From: CAVUPF01 sp963803755
GTDB taxonomy: Bacteria > Actinomycetota > Thermoleophilia > Solirubrobacterales > 70-9
DNA length: 64,000 nt
Direction: 5' to 3'
Assembly: GCA_963803755.1 (NCBI GenBank)
Contig: CAWDNP010000007.1
Span: forward strand, 434,001-498,000
Positions 8,231-16,313 of the stretch are shown here, in pieces (position 1 is the stretch's first letter; every line of letters begins with the position of its first letter). The notes below the pieces were generated by a model, which was given only the letters and a program-made list of their open reading frames with translations, was not told the DNA's origin and did no database searches. Both the position numbers and the translations under genes were made by a program.

Positions 8231-8866
8231 ATGGGTCCCGGAGAGCATCGGCCACACGATGAGCAGTACTGGACGCAACCTTGGTCGACGACGCTGTTTG
8301 CCGGCGACCTCTTCGAGGCTATCCCGTTCGGCGATCAGCCGACCATGCTTCATCGTGCCGACGATGGCAAGCACTTCGTCGGTGAGGTCGCCTTCGCCTA
8401 CGGGCTTCTGACGACGCCGACCTGCGACATGGCCGAGCAGCGCGACGAGGGACAGACGGTCCATCCCTTCCGCGTGCTTGTCCCTGTGCTTCCGCTGGCC
8501 GACGTCGCCGAGCAGGCCGGCGCCGTCGCAAACAGCGTGAAGCTGCTTCGCAGCCGCGACACGCTCAATCCCTACATGTACCTGCCGCCGCTGTCGGGAT
8601 TCCTCGAGGAGGAGTCGGTGGCCTGCCTCTTTCGCCCCAGCCTCGTGTCCGACAAGTTGCTCGCCGAGCCACCACGCCGCGTCGCCCAACTCCAGTCAGA
8701 GGCGCGTCGTCACCTCAAGGTCAAGCTTGCGGCCTACTGGGCAAGAGTCGCCGTCGATCCCAAAGAGCTGCCGTTGCAGGAGCGCGACGAGGAGGAGGTG
8801 CGTGCCGATGATTGGCCCCCGAGCCGCTACGACGATCCGGGGGCCTTGACGGTCAAGCGCGCATAG
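8231..8866 (+). CDS. Conserved unknown protein paired with MerR-like gene
   Basis: 211 residues, soluble, no signal peptide. Features seen: HDEQYWTQPWSTTLFAGDLF near the N-terminus, a central TTPTCDMAEQ, and PFRVLVPVLPL and NPYMYLPPL later, with an acidic Pro-rich tail. I have a memory of similar proteins next to small HTH genes in actinobacterial islands but know no function. The start ATG 8231 is the first sensible one after the MerR-like gene. It is the last gene of island 1. Confidence 0.65.
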   Translation: MGPGEHRPHDEQYWTQPWSTTLFAGDLFEAIPFGDQPTMLHRADDGKHFVGEVAFAYGLLTTPTCDMAEQRDEGQTVHPFRVLVPVLPLADVAEQAGAVANSVKLLRSRDTLNPYMYLPPLSGFLEEESVACLFRPSLVSDKLLAEPPRRVAQLQSEARRHLKVKLAAYWARVAVDPKELPLQERDEEEVRADDWPPSRYDDPGALTVKRA

Positions 8867-8887
8867 GAGTCGTGGAGCACCGGACGA

Positions 8888-9034
8888 CGTGTCCCGAAAT
8901 ATGTCCCCGATTCCACCGAACTTCCGGAATCTGCGCCGAAATCCTTGTAATTCTCAGGCACAAATCGCCCGCAAATGGCTTGCTAGAGCCATTTCTCAGT
9001 CCGGAAACCCGGGTTCGAATCCCGGTAGCGGTAT
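8888..9034 (+). repeat. Att-flanking repeat copy B with att core 2
   Basis: 8888-8992 resembles copy A (blocks CGTGTCCCGAAATATGTCCC and CACAAATCGCCCGCAAATGG). It runs directly into 8993-9034, an exact 42-bp copy of the tRNA-Glu 3' half. This marks the right end of island 1 and the left end of island 2. Confidence 0.85.
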
Positions 9035-9038
9035 TGCA

Positions 9039-9350
9039 TCAGTCTCCCCGTTCAGCGATCCAGGTAGCGATGAAATCTGGGTCTAGAACTACCTCTCCCG
9101 TTGACGACAACGTGTATTCGCCAGGTTCTGCAGGCCTGAATGCGCGCAGATCCGGGGGGAGCGACTCCCACTCACCGGTGTCGGCGCGGCGAAGGGCGAA
9201 GCCGGTGCGCTCGTCGGCTGTCTCGATGACCCCATGGAACTGCACTTGCTCGATGACCTCGTCGCCGCGCACATAAGTCTTGCCCACGAGCACTCGCTTA
9301 CCGATCATCCGGGTCGCTTTTTCATGCCAATAGGGCGGCGGCTCGGACAC
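9039..9350 (-). CDS. Conserved hypothetical protein
   Basis: 103 residues from GTG 9350; ATG 9308 is an alternative, but PPPYWHEKATRMIGKRVLVG reads as one conserved block. A small beta-rich soluble protein (GKTYVRGDEVIEQVQFHGVI, LPPDLRAFRPAEPGEY, TGEVVLDPDF). It resembles small stand-alone proteins common in actinobacteria, without known function. An immunity or adaptor role is possible but unsupported. It ends five bases after att core 2. Confidence 0.7.
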   Translation of the reverse strand: MSEPPPYWHEKATRMIGKRVLVGKTYVRGDEVIEQVQFHGVIETADERTGFALRRADTGEWESLPPDLRAFRPAEPGEYTLSSTGEVVLDPDFIATWIAERGD

Positions 9351-9517
9351 CCTTGACTATTCGGCCATCTCGCCATTCTGCTTAACAGTCGGCTCCCCGA
9401 ATCGCGGATCCCGCCATTGTTTCCCGAAACGCTGGTCGAGATGCTTGCACGAGCCGCCACTGCGCAACGATCGATGGGAAGGCGCGAGTGGCTCGTTCCA
9501 GCCGGGGGGTCGACTGA

Positions 9518-10105
9518 TCACGGCAGCGGAACCACCTCGATCCCGAACCTGCTTGTGGCCTCCTCGATCGTCGCCTCATCGACCGATGCGCTCGAGAGAA
9601 CCGACAGATCCTGTTCACCGGCCGAGCCGAACAGTGCGATCCCGATCAGTGTGGCTGCCGGGTCGTTGCGCAGGAAGTAGCGCACGCCGTCAAAGCTATT
9701 GGCATGGAACCAGGCAGCGAATTGCTGAGTGCGCGCATAGTCCGAGCCGGCGCTGAGCGAGAGGTCGGCCCCGAAGCTCCTGGCGTGAGAGCTCGTGCAG
9801 TCCGCCAGGCGCAGCGCTCTGCCCGGGCCGAGAATCGCGATGCGTCGCTGATCGAGGTCCTCCTGCGGGATCAGGTCGATGCCGTCGAAGTACTCGATCA
9901 GCGTCCCGAGTGACGTCTCGGCGAGATAGCAGGTGCCGTTGGGGCGCTCCAAGTCAAAGCGCCCGCTGCCGTCGCTTGAGAACCACCAGGCGCCGTGCCC
10001 TTCGCGATGCATCCGCGCCAGGGAGTGCCCTCGGGGTATCTCCAGGCCAGGAAATCGGGCCGGGTCGCCACGGGGGGACTCCAGCGTGGGCCGGCGAGCC
10101 GGCAC
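9518..10105 (-). CDS. RES-domain toxin
   Basis: 195 residues. The RES fold is indicated by the early Arg/Trp region (GAWWFSSDGSGRFDL), a Glu in CYLAETSLGTL and the late FDGVRYFLRNDPAATLIGIA. RES toxins, such as mycobacterial MbcT, degrade NAD+. The GTG start at 10105 follows the upstream gene's TGA (10107-10109) by one base, so translation is probably coupled to the antitoxin. Confidence 0.75.
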   Translation of the reverse strand: MPARRPTLESPRGDPARFPGLEIPRGHSLARMHREGHGAWWFSSDGSGRFDLERPNGTCYLAETSLGTLIEYFDGIDLIPQEDLDQRRIAILGPGRALRLADCTSSHARSFGADLSLSAGSDYARTQQFAAWFHANSFDGVRYFLRNDPAATLIGIALFGSAGEQDLSVLSSASVDEATIEEATSRFGIEVVPLP

Positions 10106-10106
10106 C

Positions 10107-10607
10107 TCAGTGGGCGAGACGTCCCGCGATGCGCCGGGCGGCCTCGCTCACCGGCTCCTCCTCGCCGCCCGCCAGCAGCCAGCCTTGCGGAGTTTGGCCG
10201 TCGAGCTCTCGCTGCGCGGAGCCAAGAAACGACGCGATCGTCCATCCGGAGACACCCGCCGGGCCGAAGGTCTCGATCAGCCGCCCGATGACCGAGAAGG
10301 GGCGGCCGTGGCGGTCGAACTGGTTGGCCGGATAAAGGACATGGCCGGCGCTGTCCTTGACGCGCAAAAGCCTGCCACGGCGTACCAAATCGTGGACCGC
10401 CTGGCGGCTCTTGACCCCCAGCAGCCGGCGGGTCTGCTCAGCGTCGAGCAGGCCGCCCAGGTGCCGTGCCCACAGGCTTCCGGCCGCGACGATGAGCGCG
10501 CCACGACGCCCGGCGCGCTCGGGATCCTCCAGCTCCAGCTCACCCCGGTGCTCGAGCCGCTCCAGTTCCTCGGCAAACGCTCGGGTGGCAACCTCGGTCC
10601 TCGTCAT
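10107..10607 (-). CDS. Antitoxin of the RES pair (Xre/MbcA-like)
   Basis: 166 residues from ATG 10607, which coincides with the predicted transcript start. The central part (LLDAEQTRRLLGVKSRQAVHDLVRRGRLL) is a helix-turn-helix, and the C-terminal region (FSVIGRLIETFGPAGVSGWT then LDGQTPQGWL) matches the toxin-binding part of Xre/MbcA/ParS antitoxins. Gene order, antitoxin first, is usual for this class. Two copies of CGTGACGGAC over the promoter suggest autoregulation. Confidence 0.75.
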   Translation of the reverse strand: MTRTEVATRAFAEELERLEHRGELELEDPERAGRRGALIVAAGSLWARHLGGLLDAEQTRRLLGVKSRQAVHDLVRRGRLLRVKDSAGHVLYPANQFDRHGRPFSVIGRLIETFGPAGVSGWTIASFLGSAQRELDGQTPQGWLLAGGEEEPVSEAARRIAGRLAH

Positions 10608-10653
10608 GTCCGTCACGTTAACGCGACTGAGCGGCAGCGTCAAGTCCGTCACG
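10608..10653 (-). promoter_or_regulatory. Antitoxin promoter with two operator repeats
   Basis: Minus strand: TTGACG (10638-10643), 17-bp spacer, TAACGT (10615-10620), then ATG at 10607. CGTGACGGAC occurs twice (10644-10653 and 10608-10617), one abutting the -35 box and one overlapping the -10 box and start point. The spacing of 36 bp puts both repeats on nearly the same helix face offset. Confidence 0.65.
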
Positions 10654-11021
10654 GTTTGGGGCCGGGAATCGCTGGTCTTGCGCAAACGCGTGCGTTTTCA
10701 AGCAGATGGCCGACAGTTGTGCATCCTCGGGCAGCCGAGGCGATTTAACAGCGCCCCATCAAATTAGTCAGGGCACTCGTTGCTCCGAAGTAGTGCCCTC
10801 TCATCTGTAACGGCTGCTTAATCCACGCTTGTGTGCGGCAGCTTCTCGGTCATCCTCGACCTCAACCTCATCGCGAGGTCGCTCAGCTAGATAAAATTTA
10901 GTTGACAGAGCCCAAGTTTTAGGTAGGCTGACGCCCCATAAATGGACAAGAGTTCGATCAAGTCATTGGACAGATGTTCAGGGGGCCTTGTTGCTAGGCC
11001 AAGCCGATCCAAGGGTCCTCG
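10654..11021. other. Intergenic region with inverted repeat and promoter
   Basis: No gene seen. An 8-bp inverted repeat (AGGGCACT/AGTGCCCT, 10770-10799, 14-nt loop) may be a terminator or binding site. TTGACA (10902-10907), 16-bp spacer and TAGGCT (10924-10929) form a good promoter for the gene at 11022 with a leader of about 85 nt. Confidence 0.6.
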
Positions 11022-12228
11022 GTGAGTCATAGGCGGCGAATGCTTGTGGCGCCGATCGCCGTGACGGCTGTATTGGCGCTTGGCACGGGGTCTGCGGATG
11101 CCGAGACGGTCTCCGGGATGCCTGCTGGTTTAAACAGTGCCCCATCTTCGGCGCGCCCCACGGTCGCTGCGCCCCTGCCGCAGGTGCTTCCGAGCAGCGT
11201 CGATCCTGCCGGTTCTTCAGTCAAGGTCCCCGCGCCTGTCTCTTCGCCGGCGCCCGTCGCTTCGCCGATCAAGACTCCCTCGTCTTCGCCGATGGCACCC
11301 AGCGCCCCCGTTGGAGCAGCGTCGACCAAGGTCGGGGCGCCGGTTCGGACGCAGCCAGGCATTACTGCCGTTCAGGTTTCGGGCCAAAAAGCCTCAACGG
11401 CCAAAGGCATCTATCACGGTGCAGCTGGGACGGCAGCACCGATCGTTAGCCAACTCCCGCCCGACCAAAGCAATCCCGGCAGCACGCTCACGCCGGCGCG
11501 CAACGCCTTGCAGCGTCTCCCCGATGCACCGAAAGTCCTCGATAGCGACACGAGGACGCTACAGAGGTCCGCGTCCGTCCTTCCCAAGGTTGCTACCACG
11601 AGCGGGGTTGGAGCGCTTCTCGGCCCGGTAACGGCGATAGTCGGTCCGGCACTGCAAAAGACCAAGCCCCTCCTTGGGGTAGTCCAAACCGGGGTGCGAC
11701 CTGCCGGCGTTCTCCTTGGGTCTGCTGTCAAGGGGCTTTCGCCGAAAGGGGCGGTGAGCATCCCCCTCCTACCCCAGGCACTAAGCCTGGTCCCGCCTCA
11801 CGTGTTCGACAACGTGGCCCCACCGATGGCGTCCGGCAACATGGCCCCGCCTGAAACGACAGGAAACATGGGCGGCACGTTCGTCATACGTGCTGCTGCG
11901 CTTGGCGGCGAAAGTGCTATTCAGCTCGGAGTGCCGAGCGCTGCCAGTGCTGGCAGTGAGACTCGCACCCATGGCGATCAAGACCGACTCCGCTCCTGCC
12001 CTTCGCGGAGCCACTCCCGATCCTCCCAATAATCCCAAGCCCTTGGACGGCCCGGCCCCGGCATCCGGAGCCCCCTCGCCCGGTCTCAGCGGGCCCCTAT
12101 TTGTTCCCCTCGTCGCGCTGTTGGCGTTGCTCGCGCTATCGGCGTCGGCGATCCTCCGCAGACTCGGGGCGGGAGCCGATTGCCCGGCACCTGCTCCATT
12201 CGTCTGCGCGCTTGAGCGCCCTGGCTAG
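11022..12228 (+). CDS. Secreted Pro/Ser/Ala-rich protein with C-terminal membrane anchor (frameshifted)
   Basis: GTG 11022 opens a signal peptide (MLVAPIAVTAVLALGTGSADA). A long low-complexity region rich in Pro, Ser and Ala follows, then NVAPPMASGNMAPPETTGNM. In this frame the protein ends at 12032, but the next frame continues through a Pro-rich stretch to a hydrophobic anchor (LFVPLVALLALLALSASA) with RR after it, ending at 12228. A single-base shift between about 11890 and 11990 therefore seems likely. The whole would be about 400 residues, tethered to the membrane and reaching into the wall. Function unknown. Confidence 0.55.
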
Positions 12229-12310
12229 GTCCCCTCGGGATCCCAAACCAGGGCTGAGCCGGGAGTCCTACCCCCCGGCAAAGAACAACTCAAGCAAGGA
12301 AGGAATTCCG

Positions 12311-13114
12311 ATGAAACGCACCATGGCTGCATTTGCAGTCGCGGCTGCCATGGCGATTGGAGCGGCGCCTGCCGCCGCCTCCTCGCCGCTGCCAGTGCTC
12401 GGTCAGAGCAACAGCAGTGGCGTGACCCAAGGCAACCCGAGCGCCACCGGCGGCAGCGGTTCTGCCACCGGAGGCAATGGCGGCAACGCCAGCACCGGGA
12501 ACACCCAGATCGGGAACGGCAACGCAGTCGCCGTCTCGGTTGGCGGTGATTCAAACGCCAACGGTGGCAACACCACGGCGAGTAGCGGCAACGCAACCGG
12601 CGGCAACGGCGGCAACGCCAACGCCTCCGGCGGCAACGCTAATGGCTCAAACGAATCGGGGGTCAAGCAGACCAACGAATCTCAGGGCCAGCAGCCAAGC
12701 GATTCCTCGCAAGGGAATTGCGACTGCGGCGGTGATCACACGCACGGCTCAAGCTCCTCACAGAGCAACCAGTCGAGCGTCGAACAAGGCAACCCGAGCG
12801 CCACCGGCGGCAACGCCGAGGCCACGGGCGGTAGCGGCGGCAATGCCGAAACCGGCAACACCCAAGAAGGCAACGGCAACGCCAATGCCGAATCCCAACC
12901 GCAGGATCAGAAGAGCAGCTCCTGCGGCTGTGGCCACGAGGGTCAAGGCCACAGCGAGGCAAACGCCAACGGTGGCAACACCACGGCGAGTAGCGGCAAC
13001 GCAACCGGCGGCAACGGCGGCAACGCCAACGCCTCCGGCGGCAACGCCAACGCGTCAAACGACGCGAAAGTGATCCAGTCCAATACGAGTGGGTTGGTTG
13101 GTTCACTCTGGTAG
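12311..13114 (+). CDS. Secreted Asn/Gly/Ala/Ser-repeat protein with Cys-His patches
   Basis: 267 residues. Start ATG 12311 has an AAGGAAGGAA ribosome site and opens a clean signal peptide (AFAVAAAMAIGAAPAAASS). The mature part alternates GNPSATGG, GNGGNA and ANASGGNAN units, with two cysteine/histidine patches (NCDCGGDHTHG, CGCGHEGQGH). An 88-bp DNA segment is repeated exactly (12552-12639 and 12960-13047). Such glutamine/asparagine-glycine repeats suggest an amyloid-like or surface matrix protein, as in curlins, but the curlin consensus is not matched. It follows the wall-type protein at 11022. Confidence 0.7.
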   Translation: MKRTMAAFAVAAAMAIGAAPAAASSPLPVLGQSNSSGVTQGNPSATGGSGSATGGNGGNASTGNTQIGNGNAVAVSVGGDSNANGGNTTASSGNATGGNGGNANASGGNANGSNESGVKQTNESQGQQPSDSSQGNCDCGGDHTHGSSSSQSNQSSVEQGNPSATGGNAEATGGSGGNAETGNTQEGNGNANAESQPQDQKSSSCGCGHEGQGHSEANANGGNTTASSGNATGGNGGNANASGGNANASNDAKVIQSNTSGLVGSLW

Positions 13115-13158
13115 TTCGACAGTTCGAAGGCAGAGCGTGCCTTCGTTGACGGGAACGG

Positions 13159-13185
13159 TCCCGGCGGGGCTTTGGCCCGCCGGGA
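13159..13185 (+). terminator. Hairpin after the repeat protein
   Basis: A 10-bp perfect stem (TCCCGGCGGG / CCCGCCGGGA) with a 7-nt loop, 45 bp after the stop of the repeat-protein gene. No T-run follows. Confidence 0.6.
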
Positions 13186-13499
13186 TCTGCCCGTCGTGCC
13201 CTCGACTACGGCGGCCGATTCGTTGATTCGTGATGGCCGCTGAACCCCCAAGCTTGGGAAGGGGATTCGATGCGAGTTCCGGCTCCACCGTCGGCTCCGA
13301 TTGTCTGTAAATCGGCCACTTTTCGTTTGTGTCTTCCAGCCGGTTTCAAAATTTGTCCCGAAAATGTCCAGGGATAGGCTCGAAGTGTCCTTCGTCTATA
13401 CCACCACGATCCTGGTCGCCGATCCTCTGCTCGGTCGCCAGCGCCGGGACCCTGCCAGACAGGCCTCAAGCTAAGCTACGAATCAGTCGACGTCGACAC
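13186..13499. other. Intergenic stretch
   Basis: No gene seen. It contains TTTGTCCCGAAAATGTCC near 13352, reminiscent of the first block of the att-flanking repeats. Confidence 0.4.
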
Positions 13500-13739
13500 G
13501 TGCACCCTAAGTTCGCGTGGTTGAGCGATGAGCGCATCCGACTCATCCTGTTGTTGGCGCTCTTGGCGTCGCTGGTCGTGTATGTCGTTACGAGCTGGAC
13601 AAGCGCCCTCGATATCGCAAACGGCCCGACAGTTGGCGCGACGCCGCGCCGAAAGACTGCCCAGCCGGGGGCGCGCCGTCTGTTGAGACCATCCGCCGTG
13701 CTCAGCTGCTGGGGCTTCGCGAAGGTCTTCGCCGCATGA
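13500..13739 (+). CDS. Small single-pass membrane protein
   Basis: 79 residues from GTG 13500. One strong membrane segment (LILLLALLASLVVYVV, about 18-33) after a short charged N-terminus, then a basic tail. It overlaps the next gene by four bases (ATGA at 13736). No family recognised. It and the next gene may be one gene split by a frameshift, or a translationally coupled pair. Confidence 0.4.
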   Translation: MHPKFAWLSDERIRLILLLALLASLVVYVVTSWTSALDIANGPTVGATPRRKTAQPGARRLLRPSAVLSCWGFAKVFAA

Positions 13740-14365
13740 TGTTTTTCGACAAAAGCCTTCACCCCTATGAACAGGGGCTGGTGGCTTCGAGCTCAGCATG
13801 GTCTGACAGCGAACCGGGTACGCACAAGTTGCTGCCGCTCGGCCCTCGCGATCCTGGTGGCTATGAGATGCGCTGGTGGATGGCGAATGGGGACGATGTG
13901 GGCGCTGATGTCATGGTGTTCGCCAACACAAGACAGGCGCGCGATTTCTTCATGCGTGCCTCGAGTACCCGGTGTCGGCCGGCGAGCGCCACACTCGCCG
14001 CATCCTTTCCGCCGGGTGGGCGCAACCTCGAGTGGCGCAACCCCGATGGCTTCGCGCAAGAGGACGTATATCTGTTGCGCGGTCGACGCGTGTACCGAGT
14101 CGCAGTGGTGAAAGCCGGGGCAGGAGGCAGCATCACGGCTGCCGCTCGAAGCGCGGCCTTCTCGCTGGTCAACGGCCTTGCGTGCGCTCTGCCAGGCGCC
14201 GCCTGCCAGCGATACAGCAGTCCGACGCTAACCCTGTCGGAGATGCCCGTCCCCGTGTCCCGAAATATGTCTCCGAGAACTCAGCAGGTCTCAGCTGAAC
14301 TCCTCGGACGCATAAGGCACTCCGGCAACCTGGGTTCGAATCCCGGTAGCGGTATCGAAATCTGA
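13736..14365 (+). CDS. Unknown protein whose end reads into the att repeat
   Basis: 209 residues. The main part (FFDKSLHPYEQGL, MRWWMANGDDVGADVMVFAN, WRNPDGFAQEDVYLLRGRR) looks like a real soluble or extracellular domain, but no family is recognised. From about residue 173 the frame runs through the att-flanking repeat and tRNA-derived core 3 (SRNMSPRTQQ then GNLGSNPGSG), so the native C-terminus was probably replaced when the island end was formed. Confidence 0.4.
   Translation: MMFFDKSLHPYEQGLVASSSAWSDSEPGTHKLLPLGPRDPGGYEMRWWMANGDDVGADVMVFANTRQARDFFMRASSTRCRPASATLAASFPPGGRNLEWRNPDGFAQEDVYLLRGRRVYRVAVVKAGAGGSITAAARSAAFSLVNGLACALPGAACQRYSSPTLTLSEMPVPVSRNMSPRTQQVSAELLGRIRHSGNLGSNPGSGIEI
14254..14355 (+). 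repeat. Att-flanking repeat copy C with diverged att core 3
   Basis: CGTGTCCCGAAATATGTC at 14254 repeats the start of copies A and B. 14318-14355 matches the tRNA-Glu 3' half with three substitutions. It marks the right end of island 2. Confidence 0.7.
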
Positions 14366-14374
14366 CCTAGCTAT

Positions 14375-14396
14375 CCCACACCCAGCTGGGTGTGGG
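14375..14396 (-). terminator. Perfect 22-bp palindrome, probable terminator
   Basis: CCCACACCCAG followed directly by its complement CTGGGTGTGGG, 13 bp beyond the stop of the minus-strand lipoprotein gene and 10 bp after the plus-strand gene. It could serve both strands. Confidence 0.6.
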
Positions 14397-14408
14397 GTCG
14401 CCCAAGGT

Positions 14409-14903
14409 CTACTTGATCACCTTGCCCGAGGGCGAGATCGCATACCAGTAGCCGCCGTTTAAGTCCACGCCTTGTCCGGTCGCGGTCCCCGCCGAGGTGT
14501 CGGCGGTGTAGGTGTAGAGCGGCCAGCCGGCGTAGGTGGCAACGTCGCCGCCTTCAGGGTCGGAATCCTTGCCCAGCAGCTTTGACTGCACCGCTCCCGA
14601 GGCGATCGCTTTCTGGCCGCTTTCCAGCTTCAGCGGCGGCCAGACGGCGGCGCATTCTCCTTGGCAGGTGACCTTGCTTTCCTTGTCGGGGGCAAAGACG
14701 TAGAGCGTCTTGCCTTCTTCGTTGACCAGCACAGGCCCCAGGCTCGATACCGACTTCGCCGAGATCTTCACGCCCGGCGCTGAGCTCCCCGACTTGGCGG
14801 ATGACGTAGAGGTGGTGGTTGTGCTGCTGCTACTGCTGCTCCCACAGCCCGCGACGATGAGTGCGACGACGGGAAGGACGAGCACGGCGGTTAGCTTCCT
14901 CAA
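14409..14903 (-). CDS. Secreted-repeat lipoprotein (COG4315-like)
   Basis: 164 residues. A lipobox (LIVAGC, Cys20) ends the signal peptide. A Ser/Thr linker follows, then two copies of the domain with Yx(F/W/Y)xxD-type motifs: TLYVFAPDKESKVTCQGEC with AAVWPPL, and AGWPLYTYTADT ending GYWYAISPSG. Proteins of this group are cell-surface lipoproteins of unclear role. A TAGACT box lies about 40 bp upstream on the minus strand (around 14951). Confidence 0.85.
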   Translation of the reverse strand: MRKLTAVLVLPVVALIVAGCGSSSSSSTTTTSTSSAKSGSSAPGVKISAKSVSSLGPVLVNEEGKTLYVFAPDKESKVTCQGECAAVWPPLKLESGQKAIASGAVQSKLLGKDSDPEGGDVATYAGWPLYTYTADTSAGTATGQGVDLNGGYWYAISPSGKVIK

Positions 14904-15349
14904 GGCGGTCTCCTAGTTCTCGATGACCGGGTGCATTGCTGTTCCCACTTAAGTCTAGGCGGCGCGAGCGAAAACGCGGACCGCCGGCCCTCAGAGGCCC
15001 GTCGATGTCAGCGACTTCGACGACGCACATGGTATGCGTGCGCTCGTGGGCGCGCTGTTGCCACTTCTGATTCTGACCGCCTACACGATCTCGTGAGCAC
15101 CCGCACGAGGCCCGGGCGATGAGGGTTTCGCACCGGCTGGCGATGGTAGGCTGGCGCTGTTGCACAGCCTAACTATGCTCAGTTCGTCACATGCGGATGA
15201 CAAAGCCGCGCGCCTGTCCGGCCCCCTGTGCTTACGAGTTCGCCACGCCGCGAGCGGGGTAGACGCGGGAGCTGTCGAAGGCGAGGCCCTCATGTGGGCG
15301 AGCGCCGCGAACCGCGTGCCGGCCACCGGAGGCGGACGGGACGCTTTCG
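14904..15349. other. Intergenic region, divergent promoters
   Basis: 446 bp without a convincing gene. A minus-strand TAGACT near 14951-14956 fits the lipoprotein. I see no clear box for the SCO1 gene and no RNA gene. Confidence 0.4.
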
Positions 15350-16225
15350 GTGAACGCGTACGAGCCAGACGACGACCGAGAGCCGTCGCCGGATGACCCG
15401 GGAAATCGCACTGACAGACGCGGAGGGGCGTTGAGTAGGCGGCCAACGGGAATCGTCCTGTCGCTGGCGCTGGGCACCCTGGCTTTGATAGTTGTGGTCG
15501 TGGGCGCGGTGGTGATCCTCTCGCAGTCGTCCAGCTCGGCGTCAGAATCCTCAAGCTCCGCCTCATACGGGACCGTGATCGACCAGCAGGTGCCGAGCAG
15601 TCTCCGCCGACTCCCGCTCACCAATCAGCACGACCAGAAGGTCGACCTGGCCTCCTGGCCCGGCAAGACGGTTGTGCTGGTTCCGTTCCTGACCCTGTGC
15701 AGCGACATCTGTCCGCTGACGACCGGGAACCTGGTGCAGGTCGAACAGTCGTTGCGCGCCGATCACGCAGCCTCACACGTACAGATCGTCGAGATCTCGG
15801 TAGACCCCAAGCGCGACACCCCGGCTCGCCTTGCGGCCTACGCGAAGCTGACCGGCGTCCGCTATCAGCTCGTCACCGAGTCACCGAGCGAGCTGGCTGC
15901 ACTCGCCAAGTTCTTCGGCTTCACCTACGAAAAAGTGCCCGAGGGCAAGCCCCCATCGATTGACTGGTGGACCGGTAAGCCGCTCACCTATGACATCAAT
16001 CACTCCGACAACTACTTCGTCATCGACCCGACCGGCGCCGAGCGAGTGGTCCAGAGTGCCGCGCCGGACTTCCATGGGCATCTCAACCCCAGGATCTATC
16101 ACTTCCTCAGCGGCTTAGGTCTCTACCACCTCAAGCGCCCGCCGCAGCCAGATTGGACGCCCGCGGACCTGCTGGGCGCGCTGGGGCTCCTGCTGCACCA
16201 AAGCCTGCCCGTCAACTTTGGCTAG
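15350..16225 (+). CDS. SCO1/SenC copper chaperone
   Basis: 291 residues from GTG 15350. Cytoplasmic N-terminus, one membrane anchor (IVLSLALGTLALIVVVVGAV, about 35-54), Ser-rich linker, then a thioredoxin-fold domain with the copper-binding CSDIC (Cys117, Cys121) and the third ligand His in NHSDNYFVIDP. SCO proteins deliver copper to the CuA site of cytochrome c oxidase. The next gene, CtaG-like, fits a cytochrome oxidase assembly pair. Confidence 0.9.
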   Translation: MNAYEPDDDREPSPDDPGNRTDRRGGALSRRPTGIVLSLALGTLALIVVVVGAVVILSQSSSSASESSSSASYGTVIDQQVPSSLRRLPLTNQHDQKVDLASWPGKTVVLVPFLTLCSDICPLTTGNLVQVEQSLRADHAASHVQIVEISVDPKRDTPARLAAYAKLTGVRYQLVTESPSELAALAKFFGFTYEKVPEGKPPSIDWWTGKPLTYDINHSDNYFVIDPTGAERVVQSAAPDFHGHLNPRIYHFLSGLGLYHLKRPPQPDWTPADLLGALGLLLHQSLPVNFG

Positions 16226-16313
16226 GTGGCCGATCCGAATGATCGGGAGTAGGATGCCCGCCGATGCTGGTGCGCCTCGGTCGCAAAGTTGCTTCTAGGT
16301 CTCTCGACGCCGC

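Noticed and set aside
12311..13114. CRISPR-like repeats
   Set aside because: The repeats are in-frame codon repeats of a secreted protein, of variable length and without unique spacers.
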